The position numbers and the translations under genes are program-made. Below, one piece after another: positions 8,213-15,671 of a DNA stretch of 17,951 nucleotides. Source of the stretch: Flavobacterium sp. (GTDB lineage Bacteria; Bacteroidota; Bacteroidia; Flavobacteriales; Flavobacteriaceae); assembly GCA_023253295.1 (NCBI GenBank), contig JALRGZ010000322.1, positions 1 to 17,951 of the forward strand, given 5' to 3'. The notes beneath the pieces were generated by a model. It worked only from the letters and a program-made list of their open reading frames with translations, was not told where the DNA came from and searched no databases. Numbering within the stretch: position 1 is the stretch's first letter; the number at the start of each line of letters is the position of its first letter.

Positions 8213-9617
8213 AAAATAGTTTAAAAGTGCTGCCTAATCCTTCTTTGCTTTCTACTTCAATTTTTCCTTTCATAGCCTCAATTTGATTTTTAACAATGAA
8301 TAATCCAATTCCTTTGGCATCTTCATTTCCATGAAAAGTTTTGTACATTCCAAATAATTTATGTTTGTTCTTGTCGATATTGATTCCCAGTCCGTTATCT
8401 TTGAAGTTGATAATATGATAACCGTCGGTATTTTGATAGCTTATTTCTAATTTAGGAAATCGGTTTGGAGACTGATATTTTACAGCATTAGAAAGTAAAT
8501 TTTGTAAAATGTTTTCTAAATAATCCGGAATTACATTTAAGGTTAAATCTTTGGGTATGTTATGTGTAATAGCAAGTTTATTTTGAAATGGAATTAAATT
8601 TCGTTCAATTTCAATATTTAAATTGACTCTTGTTTTTTTGATATTGATATTTTTTTGAATGGTTATCACTTCATTCAAATTTTCAATTGTCTCCGATAAT
8701 TTTTCGGTTCCTTCTTTAAACATATCGATGAAAGTTAGTTTTTCATTGTCGTCTTCGGTATTTTCGATAACATCTAAGACCATCAATAAATTACTTGTAT
8801 GCGAACGAATGTTGTGCGAAACTATATGGGCAAAATTTAAAAGTTTATTGTTTTGTTGATTGGTAACTTCTAATATTTTTTTAAGTTCAATTTCTTTTTT
8901 CTTAGTAGCAGTTACATCACGACCAATGCCAATAAATTTATTGCAAATTCCATCATTATTAAATATTGGTGTAATATTTAGCTCTAGCCAATATTTTTCA
9001 TTTTGTTTGTTATGATGATGAAAAACAACTTTGATTTCTTCTTTGTTCTTTATCGCTTGATTGATATCGTTTAAGGTTTCAATATTGGATTCAGGGTTAA
9101 AACAAAGGTAATTTGGCTTTTTACCGATAATTTCATCTAATGTGGAAGTTGTAAGTTTCATATAAGCTTTATTGGCCCAAATGGCTTTTCCTTCAGCATT
9201 AGTAATAATTATACAGTCAGTAGTTTCAGAAGCAACTAATGATAATAAATTTAAATTTTCTTCTTCTGAAGTGATATCTTTAAAAGTTCCGTAAATTCTA
9301 CTTATTTTATTTAAGTCATAATCAACCTGACAGATACATTCCAGGTATTTAATGGTTTTGTTGGCGGTAATAATTTGGAATTTGCCACAAACGGGGATTT
9401 TGTATTGAGCTGCTTTGTTAATGATTGATTTAAAAGCGATTAAGTTTTTTCGGTTAATAAATGCAGAGGCATTTTTATAACTTGGAATAAAACATTCTGA
9501 TACTTCAAATATTTCTTTGGTTTTGTTGTCCCAAAAGAAGCTAATATTATTTAAATCAAGATCCCACTTTCCAATTTCAAAAGTTTCTTTAATATAAAAA
9601 TCCTGTTTAGTTTTCAT
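8199..9617 (-). CDS. Soluble PAS-domain sensor histidine kinase
   Basis: The 472 residues hold two PAS-type segments. The first is degenerate (about 10-115, ending RIYGTFKDIT). The second is clear (about 125-240: ETTDCIIITNAEGKAIWANK, ending FIGIGRDVTATKKKEIELKK). A dimerisation/phosphoacceptor helix follows with predicted H268 (FAHIVSHNIRSHTSN). The HATPase domain shows an N box (LQNLLSNAVKY, 371-381), G1 (DNGLGI, 407-412) and G2 (KGIGLFIVK, 435-443). No signal peptide or membrane segment is visible, so it should sense a cytoplasmic cue or a partner; the ligand is unknown. The receiver-only regulator overlaps its 3' end, and two T9SS surface proteins follow on the same strand. The start at 9617 begins MKTKQDFYIKETFEIGKWDL, in agreement with PAS-first kinases of this phylum. 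Confidence 0.92.
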   Translation of the reverse strand: MKTKQDFYIKETFEIGKWDLDLNNISFFWDNKTKEIFEVSECFIPSYKNASAFINRKNLIAFKSIINKAAQYKIPVCGKFQIITANKTIKYLECICQVDYDLNKISRIYGTFKDITSEEENLNLLSLVASETTDCIIITNAEGKAIWANKAYMKLTTSTLDEIIGKKPNYLCFNPESNIETLNDINQAIKNKEEIKVVFHHHNKQNEKYWLELNITPIFNNDGICNKFIGIGRDVTATKKKEIELKKILEVTNQQNNKLLNFAHIVSHNIRSHTSNLLMVLDVIENTEDDNEKLTFIDMFKEGTEKLSETIENLNEVITIQKNINIKKTRVNLNIEIERNLIPFQNKLAITHNIPKDLTLNVIPDYLENILQNLLSNAVKYQSPNRFPKLEISYQNTDGYHIINFKDNGLGINIDKNKHKLFGMYKTFHGNEDAKGIGLFIVKNQIEAMKGKIEVESKEGLGSTFKLFFDEK

Positions 9618-9682
9618 AAATAGTCATAGTAAAGAATTGAATTAGTTTTTTGAATTTCTTGGGATTATTGTATTGATTACTG

Positions 9683-9720
9683 TATCGATAAATTGATTTA
9701 TTAATAAGTACATTTACTTA
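9683..9720. promoter_or_regulatory. Cluster of three short palindromes upstream of the histidine kinase gene
   Basis: TATCGATA (9683-9690), TAAAT-TG-ATTTA (9689-9700) and TAAGTA-CATT-TACTTA (9705-9720) lie side by side, 66-103 bases before the kinase start. Such a group could be an operator for a dimeric regulator. In AT-rich DNA short palindromes also arise by chance, so this is a weak call. Confidence 0.22.
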
Positions 9721-9946
9721 AAAAATAGTGTTCAAAAAAATAAAAATACTTAAGAATATAGCCCTGTACAAATAAAATCGATGAACGGCACATTTTTTTA
9801 AAAGCTATTTTTGGTGTTTTAAAAAAAAAGTTTTTAGTTATTTGGTAATCAATGATTAAGTGAAAAACTGTTATGCTAAGCTGTTTTTATGTAAAGCGGT
9901 AAGGAAGATACTAATACTGAAGAATCAAGCTTTCAGATAATTAATG

Positions 9947-9954
9947 TAAATTTG
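9947..9954 (+). promoter_or_regulatory. Candidate -7 promoter box for the kinase-like gene
   Basis: TAAATTTG fits the Bacteroidota -7 consensus TAnnTTTG and lies 16 bases before the ATG at 9971, which would give a leader of roughly ten bases. No good -33 TTTG is present at 17-23 bases upstream, so support rests on the -7 match and position only. Confidence 0.35.
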
Positions 9955-9970
9955 CATAAACACAGCATAC

Positions 9971-11035
9971 ATGAGCGATATTTCTCCTTTATTTAAAAAG
10001 CCAACATATCCAATAAATGACTTTCTTTTTGATTATTTAGAACGTTTTGACCGAATTTCAAAAGTGGCCATTTCGTATGACGATTTACTCCGATTTTCAG
10101 GATCTATAAATGTTTATGATAAGAATGATAATGATACATTATGGGCCAGAGTTTTTTATAATGAATACGAAAGAAATGAAATTGATCTTAATTTAAAGAA
10201 AATATACTCTTTATTGCACTCTGATGGTAATTTAGACGTTATTAAGTTTCTAAATGTCGATGCGATTGATTATTGTACTTTTGGAAATTCAAAACCTTTT
10301 AGAATTAAAGTTCGTAATGTTTTGAATGATAATTACGTGCATTTTTACATTAAAAAAGCCGATGCCTCCCGTATTTACGGACTGGAATTGGAACATATTT
10401 TATCTCCAGATAAAATCAATTTTTTAGTTTACCAAGATACCTTAATTGAAGAGCATATTATAGGGATTCCTGGGGATGTTTTTATGGAGACTTTACTGGA
10501 AAGTTGTTCGGAAACTGAAAAATCTCAAATTGCTAAAGAGTTTGTAAAGTTCAATGAACGCTGTATGATTCGGCTTTTAGGAGATATGAGAGCGTATAAC
10601 TATGTAATTGTTCCTATTCATGATTTTGACCAAGTGGTGTATAAAATTAGAGCCATCGATTTTGATCAGCAATGTTATGAAGGGAATTTCAAAATTTATC
10701 GTCCTCAATTTTTTAAGGAAAATTTCCCCATGATTCAATTGATTAAAGATAAACTGCAAAAAAGTTCCATTGAGCAATATAAACACGAAGAACGCGCAGC
10801 ATTAGCTAAAAGAATAATTTCAGCTGAAACTCGGATTCAAAAAGTATTGCGAATTATGTCGCATGACACCATAGCACCTCCAGAACATATTGATCAATTA
10901 AAATTAGAATTGTATCGTTATACTAATGATTTGCATTTTAAAAAAGCAACCTCTATGGGGTATGTTTTGAGTGCAGCTTTTAAATTTGTTACTAGAAACT
11001 TCAAACATCCCGATTTATTTAAACCAGGAACTTAA
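9971..11035 (+). CDS. Conserved-looking protein with cryptic kinase-like motifs
   Basis: I do not recognise this 354-aa protein as a named family. It has no signal peptide or membrane segment, so it is probably cytoplasmic. Motifs in the right order suggest a protein-kinase-like fold. They are a lysine-bearing strand (VHFYIKKAD, K128/K129), a following acidic helix (E139/E141), a hinge-like segment (INFLVYQDTLIEEHI, 149-163), a D-x4-N catalytic-loop-like motif (GDMRAYNY, D205 and N210) and a DFG-like AIDFDQQ (D230-D232). This reading is inference: no glycine-rich loop is obvious and the C-terminal lobe is short. A charged helical tail (about 255-325) follows. The downstream lipoprotein gene begins 13 bases after the stop, so the two probably form an operon. 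The start follows a candidate promoter box closely. Confidence 0.7.
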   Translation: MSDISPLFKKPTYPINDFLFDYLERFDRISKVAISYDDLLRFSGSINVYDKNDNDTLWARVFYNEYERNEIDLNLKKIYSLLHSDGNLDVIKFLNVDAIDYCTFGNSKPFRIKVRNVLNDNYVHFYIKKADASRIYGLELEHILSPDKINFLVYQDTLIEEHIIGIPGDVFMETLLESCSETEKSQIAKEFVKFNERCMIRLLGDMRAYNYVIVPIHDFDQVVYKIRAIDFDQQCYEGNFKIYRPQFFKENFPMIQLIKDKLQKSSIEQYKHEERAALAKRIISAETRIQKVLRIMSHDTIAPPEHIDQLKLELYRYTNDLHFKKATSMGYVLSAAFKFVTRNFKHPDLFKPGT

Positions 11036-11048
11036 AGTAGTTTATGTT

Positions 11049-11918
11049 ATGAAAAGAATGTTGCCTATCCTTTTAATGTCTTCTTTATTTGTGTTTTGTC
11101 AGCGAGATACTTCGGTTTTAACAGAATTGTATTCATTGCCAAAGCATTTAAAAGAGGTTTCAGGAATTGTTTTTTCTGAAAGTACTAACTTAATATGGCT
11201 TATAGAAGATAGCGGGAATGCTAATGCAATTTATGCTGTAAATAATACAGGAAAACAGCAAAGAAAAATAATTTTATCTCAAACTAAAAATGTTGATTGG
11301 GAGGATATTACTAAAGATGATCAGGGAAATTTATATGTAGGAGATTTTGGTAATAATGCTAATGATAGAAGAGATTTAGCTATCTATAAAATAAACAAGG
11401 ATTCATTAAATAATGATTCGGTAGTTCCTTCTTATAAGATTGCTTTTGCTTATCCTGAACAAACCGAATTTCCGCCTAAAAAAAGTAAATTTTTCTATGA
11501 TGTTGAAGCTTTTATAGAATTTAAAAACAACTTTTATCTTTTTACTAAAAATCGTAGCAAAGGTTTTGACGGAACTACATCCTTATATAAAGTTCCCAAT
11601 CAGGTTGGATTTCATCAGGCACAATTATTAGGGCAATTTAAAGCTAATGGTGATTATGAAAATGCCGCAATTACTAGTGCAACGATTAGTAATGATGGAA
11701 AAAAGGTGGTGTTGTTAAGTCATAGTCAAATATGGATTTTTGAAAACTTTGCTTCCGATAATTTTTTCTCCGGAACAGTTAAAAATGTTAAGCTGAATCA
11801 TTTTTCCCAAAAAGAAGCTATTTGTTTCAAAGAGAATAAGACACTTTTAATTGCTGATGAAAAGACAAAAAAAAATGGAGGAAAGCTTTATCAATTGGAT
11901 TTGGATTCTATAGATTAA
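11049..11918 (+). CDS. Secreted lipoprotein with beta-propeller-like repeats
   Basis: The chosen start is ATG 11049. It gives 289 residues beginning with a lipoprotein-like signal (MKRMLPILLMSSLFVFCQRD, candidate lipidated C17). A longer in-frame start at 10971 would lie inside the preceding gene and bury the signal. The mature part repeats short strand-turn units such as KEVSGIVFSESTNLIWLIED, DWEDITKDDQGNLYVGDFGN, FIEFKNNFYLFTKN, TISNDGKKVVLLSH and EAICFKENKTLLIADE, as in six-bladed propellers of the TolB/SMP-30 kind. No catalytic site is identifiable, so binding or a structural role is as likely as enzymatic activity. It should be anchored in the cell envelope. Its stop interlocks with the stop of the convergent 1243-aa gene. 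Confidence 0.75.
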   Translation: MKRMLPILLMSSLFVFCQRDTSVLTELYSLPKHLKEVSGIVFSESTNLIWLIEDSGNANAIYAVNNTGKQQRKIILSQTKNVDWEDITKDDQGNLYVGDFGNNANDRRDLAIYKINKDSLNNDSVVPSYKIAFAYPEQTEFPPKKSKFFYDVEAFIEFKNNFYLFTKNRSKGFDGTTSLYKVPNQVGFHQAQLLGQFKANGDYENAAITSATISNDGKKVVLLSHSQIWIFENFASDNFFSGTVKNVKLNHFSQKEAICFKENKTLLIADEKTKKNGGKLYQLDLDSID

Positions 11919-11931
11919 AATCCAAATCCAA
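11895..11931. terminator. Hairpin spanning two convergent stop codons
   Basis: TTGGATTTGGATT (11895-11907) and AATCCAAATCCAA (11919-11931) are perfect 13-bp inverted arms around an 11-base loop that contains both stop codons (11915-11918). No T-tract follows on either strand, so it is not a classic intrinsic terminator. It may pause polymerase or protect mRNA ends. It encodes LDLDS in one gene and GLGFGF in the other, so protein constraints may also explain the symmetry. Confidence 0.45.
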
Positions 11932-14900
11932 GTCCAAAAGCAATTCGGGCTTCTTCGTCGGCCGTTGCTTTAAAGTAGCTTAATCGGGCAGTTACAGTAT
12001 TTAAGCCATTCAGCCATAATCCGCCACCAACGGACTGATGCCATTTGTTTGAATTTTCGCCATCCAGCCAGACTCTTCCGTAGTCATATCCTCCAAAGAA
12101 ACCATAAGACATTGGTAGAATACTTTTTTTGATTTTTCCAATAGAAATACGCAAATCACTACTTTGAAAAAAGGATTGGTTTCCTAAAAAGCGTTGATTT
12201 CTGAATCCTCTTAAATCATAATCCCCGCCAAGAGCTGCCGCTTGATAAAATTCGAAATTATTATTCAAGATAGCTTTTGCTTTTAGTAAAGTAGCCAAAA
12301 CCACTTTTCCGCGATGGTCAATTTTATGATTAAAATTGATTTTAGATTCCAAAGTAGGGAAGTTTTGTTTACTGTTAGTGAGATTCGTTTTCCAGTTGGC
12401 AGCAATCATAAATCCCATTCCCATTGTTGGAAGCGAAGGGATATCGTAATTCTCATAGCTGTATTGAGCAGTAACGCCAGCAAACGGTTGGTTTTTAAAT
12501 ACATTTGGATTAACAATATTTGGAATTGCAATAAAACGCCCGGCTGTGTTTTCTACATCAAAATTTTCATAAGCAAGTTGGAAACTAACAATGCTTCCTA
12601 AACGACCTTTTCGTTCAATTTTTGGAGCAAATTTCAACATGCTTATGTGAACACGATTGTAATTCATACCATTAATTTCATCTTCATTTATAGTATTGTT
12701 TCCAAAACCGAAATAATTAATGGCAAAATTAGGACTGGTAAACTGGCTGTCAAATCCGAAATTCCATTTGCCAATTAATTTGGGAACATCTAAATGATAA
12801 CCCAGTTCAAAACCATCAGTAGCGAAATAGTAATTGGCTTTAAAAGTATGTTTTATAGTATAGGGATTTTGTTTAAAATGGTTGATAGCATAATTAGTTA
12901 GCAAGCCCAATTTCACGCCATCATCAGGATTAAAACCAATAGAAGGTAAACCTGAAAAAGCATTGTATTTTGGTTTTTGATAATTGTAATAATTGGTTTC
13001 ATAATCATCAGTTAGTGTTTTTTTAGTGTTAGCAGCGATGTCAAAACTGTTCTTTTTAGTTTTAAAATCGATTATACGGATGTTTTTTCCGTTCGTAATG
13101 GTGTAATTGTCATGGTTTTGCCCACCAATTAATTTGATTCGAATGGCTGATTTCTGCTCGCTTTGTAAATTAAAATCATCTTCATCATCCAATCCGTAAA
13201 TCCAGATGTTTTTGGTTGAATGCAAATTAAATTTTTTGTTGTAAACTAATTCTTCTCCTTCTTTTTTGATTCTAAAAACGGATATTTCAACTTCATTTTT
13301 GGAAAGCGGTTTAATGTCAAAACGGTCTTTTTTGTTGGTTCCTACAATTACCGCTGTTTTTTGTAAAACATTATTATATTGACGGGCGTAGTCTTCTAAT
13401 TGTGCTTTTCTACTTTTTAGTTTTACAATAATAGAAGTAATGGTGGCATCCTGAACTTCTTTGGGCAGATTGTTAAATGCGGTTTCAATATTAGTATCAG
13501 ATAGATTTTCCTGGATGTATTTTGCCTGAGCAATCCAGTCTTTTTCTTCGGCATTTTTCAGTAGCGCCAAGTCTAAAGAATAAGGTTCTCTGTTGAACCA
13601 TTTGACGTTTTTAATGTTGTTTTTAAAACTTTGCATATGGCGAAGTGCAGGGACATTCATCAACAGTGATAATAAAGTACCTTCGTATTTAGAAAATGCC
13701 TGATCACGGTCGCGGGGGATGGGTTTGTAAATGATTTTGTCGTCAATATGATATTCAGCCCAGCGCCATTGATCAAAATGTCTGTCCCAGTCACCAATAA
13801 GCATGTCAAACAAACGGGCTTTGATGTAGGCTTGTTCATCAACAGCATATTTTTCATCCTTTTGTAAATTTTCAAGCAGTTCCTCCGTTCCGATTATAGC
13901 TTCGGATTTCCCAAAACTTGGAAGCCCTTTTTGAGTGTCTGAAGGTCTTTCTTCAACAAAATACAATTCGTCTCCAAAATTATCATTGAATTGTCCTAAG
14001 GCTTTTTGTTTTGGAATATAAAACAGTTTTGGATTAGAGTGAAAAACATCAATTTTATCCGCCAGATTTCCAACTGCTAATGGAGTGTATGGATGTGAAG
14101 TTGTATAGAAATCATATAAAAAGTTTTCTGCATAGGTGTTTTCAAATTGATTTTCGACAAATTGGTCTTTGAAAGCAACGCTTTGCAAAAAGCGACTTAC
14201 ACTCTTTTTTAGGGCACGCATTACATATTCTTTTCCGTTTTTATCTTCAAGACGTAAGGATTTCGATTGATGCCCGCCTCCGGCTCTTATTGGCGAAAGC
14301 CCACCATATAAACTATCTAATGAAACAGCTGTAGCATCAATTAAAGTGCTGTAATATTGACGGTAATGTTTCCCGAAAAGGAAATTGTGAACCAGACTTT
14401 TGTTAGTCATTTTATCACTATAAATTGATGATTTTGTGGTTTTATCAAATGAATTATTATAATTGTTTTCGACGGTTTTTTGAGGTTCCAGTAGTGTTCT
14501 TTGAAACAGCACTTTGGTTTCATTATTTTCAACTCCATAGAATGTCACTACAAACTTCCCATTTGTATATGCTGTTAAAGTGGCAAAACCATTTTTACCA
14601 TAGGAAAAATCATTGGGATACACAGCTCTTGCAGCTTCTGATTTGGAACCTGCACCGCTAATGATTTGTTTGATGTTTTCATTTTCAATGTATTGCAAAT
14701 TGTGATCGTGACCGGAAACCACAATAACATTGTCTTGGTTTTGTAACAGTGTTTTAATACGTTTGACTAAAATTTGATATTGTTTATTTTGAATATCCTG
14801 TGGGCTAACACCGGATGTTTTTCTTAAGAGATTAATAAAAGAACCAATTACAGGCAATGGAATTTTTTGTTCTAATGGGAATAGTTGTTTTTCCAGAGAA

Positions 14901-15646
14901 AATTGTCCACCATGTGTTCCGTTACTCATCAATGGATGATGAATCGCAAGAATAATCGTTTTGTCTTCGTTTTTATTTAAAATGCTTTCCAGCTCTTCAA
15001 AAAAAGCTTCACGGGTTTTGATGTTGCAGTCGTCATTAATGGTGGGGATTTTGTCCCAATTTTCTAAAAACCATTCACTATCAATAGTAATAAGACAAAG
15101 TTGATCGTTTATTTTCTTATCATCAATAGGGCAACCATCTGCAGGAAGGAAAGCTTTTTTGTCTTGTAGATCGTGATTTACAATTTTTTCCTGACGTTTA
15201 AGTCCGCTAATACCAGAATACCAATCGTGATTTCCGGGAATAAAGATCGTTTTTCCTTTAAATCCTTTAGATATATCTAATTGGTTGGTAAGTTTCTTTA
15301 GAGCGATATTATATGTTTTTTGATCTTTTTCATTAGGCATTCCTTTAGGATAAATATTATCTCCCAGAAATAATAAAGTAGCTTTTTCATCTGATTGCCC
15401 AAGTTGCTCTTGTAAAGCATTTAGTATTTTTTGAGCATTTTCCTGGTCAGCATTTCCGGCATCTCCAATTAAAAAAAAGCGATGTGCAATTTTTGTGGTA
15501 TCCTTATCGTTTGACACAAGATTCTTTTTCGAATTTTTTCCAAATTGCGTATGATATGTAGAACAAGAAAAGGTCAAAAACAGCGTAACGGAAAAGAGAA
15601 TGAATATTTTAATTTTTAAGAATCGCATAACCGAAAACAATTTCAT
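11915..15646 (-). CDS. Metallophosphoesterase / kinase-like / Omp85 barrel fusion lipoprotein
   Basis: The 1243 residues show three modules. A lipoprotein signal ends at C28 (LTFSCST); M7 is an alternative start with a more compact signal. Residues about 55-370 form a calcineurin-like phosphoesterase with all metal motifs: GDAG (D62), GDN (D96), GNHD (138-141), HH (236-237) and GHDH (312-315). Residues about 450-770 carry kinase-like motifs: a lysine strand (EYVMRALKKS, K480/K481), a catalytic-loop-like IGDWDRHFDQW (617-627) and a metal-binding-like KPIPRDRDQAF (641-651). These recall FAM20C/HipA-type kinases; this part is inference. Residues about 890-1243 look like an Omp85/BamA-type barrel, with the loop motif LRGF (1145-1148) and a C-terminal phenylalanine. 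The protein should sit in the outer membrane with its enzyme domains in the periplasm or at the surface. Substrates are unknown. It is divergent from the HD-PycTM gene across 25 bases. Confidence 0.88.
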   Translation of the reverse strand: MKLFSVMRFLKIKIFILFSVTLFLTFSCSTYHTQFGKNSKKNLVSNDKDTTKIAHRFFLIGDAGNADQENAQKILNALQEQLGQSDEKATLLFLGDNIYPKGMPNEKDQKTYNIALKKLTNQLDISKGFKGKTIFIPGNHDWYSGISGLKRQEKIVNHDLQDKKAFLPADGCPIDDKKINDQLCLITIDSEWFLENWDKIPTINDDCNIKTREAFFEELESILNKNEDKTIILAIHHPLMSNGTHGGQFSLEKQLFPLEQKIPLPVIGSFINLLRKTSGVSPQDIQNKQYQILVKRIKTLLQNQDNVIVVSGHDHNLQYIENENIKQIISGAGSKSEAARAVYPNDFSYGKNGFATLTAYTNGKFVVTFYGVENNETKVLFQRTLLEPQKTVENNYNNSFDKTTKSSIYSDKMTNKSLVHNFLFGKHYRQYYSTLIDATAVSLDSLYGGLSPIRAGGGHQSKSLRLEDKNGKEYVMRALKKSVSRFLQSVAFKDQFVENQFENTYAENFLYDFYTTSHPYTPLAVGNLADKIDVFHSNPKLFYIPKQKALGQFNDNFGDELYFVEERPSDTQKGLPSFGKSEAIIGTEELLENLQKDEKYAVDEQAYIKARLFDMLIGDWDRHFDQWRWAEYHIDDKIIYKPIPRDRDQAFSKYEGTLLSLLMNVPALRHMQSFKNNIKNVKWFNREPYSLDLALLKNAEEKDWIAQAKYIQENLSDTNIETAFNNLPKEVQDATITSIIVKLKSRKAQLEDYARQYNNVLQKTAVIVGTNKKDRFDIKPLSKNEVEISVFRIKKEGEELVYNKKFNLHSTKNIWIYGLDDEDDFNLQSEQKSAIRIKLIGGQNHDNYTITNGKNIRIIDFKTKKNSFDIAANTKKTLTDDYETNYYNYQKPKYNAFSGLPSIGFNPDDGVKLGLLTNYAINHFKQNPYTIKHTFKANYYFATDGFELGYHLDVPKLIGKWNFGFDSQFTSPNFAINYFGFGNNTINEDEINGMNYNRVHISMLKFAPKIERKGRLGSIVSFQLAYENFDVENTAGRFIAIPNIVNPNVFKNQPFAGVTAQYSYENYDIPSLPTMGMGFMIAANWKTNLTNSKQNFPTLESKINFNHKIDHRGKVVLATLLKAKAILNNNFEFYQAAALGGDYDLRGFRNQRFLGNQSFFQSSDLRISIGKIKKSILPMSYGFFGGYDYGRVWLDGENSNKWHQSVGGGLWLNGLNTVTARLSYFKATADEEARIAFGLGFGF

Positions 15647-15671
15647 AATTTAGTAGGATAAAAAATTACAC

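Larger units (their letters stand above)
9618..9970. other. 353-bp AT-rich divergent intergenic region
   Basis: This stretch separates the divergent histidine kinase gene (minus) and the 354-aa gene (plus). I see no convincing coding frame, tRNA or terminator hairpin in it. It holds a cluster of short palindromes at 9683-9720, several A- and T-tracts (about 9721-9745 and 9790-9835), and a candidate plus-strand promoter box near 9950. It most likely carries the promoters of both flanking units. No exact minus-strand TAnnTTTG was found for the kinase gene. Confidence 0.6.

Noticed and set aside
10981..10988. TAAATTTG as an internal promoter for the propeller lipoprotein gene
   Set aside because: It lies within the coding sequence of the upstream gene with no -33 element at proper spacing. 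The 13-base gap favours co-transcription.
10971..11048. Longer N-terminus for the propeller lipoprotein, starting at ATG 10971
   Set aside because: It would overlap the preceding gene by 65 bases and place 26 polar residues before a clear lipoprotein signal. ATG 11049 gives a normal signal peptide and a 13-base gap.
13660..14661. Short open frames inside the phosphoesterase-Omp85 gene in other frames (13660-13875 and 14425-14661)
   Set aside because: They overlap a continuous 1243-codon gene with recognisable motifs in the true frame, and their translations show no protein-like features.
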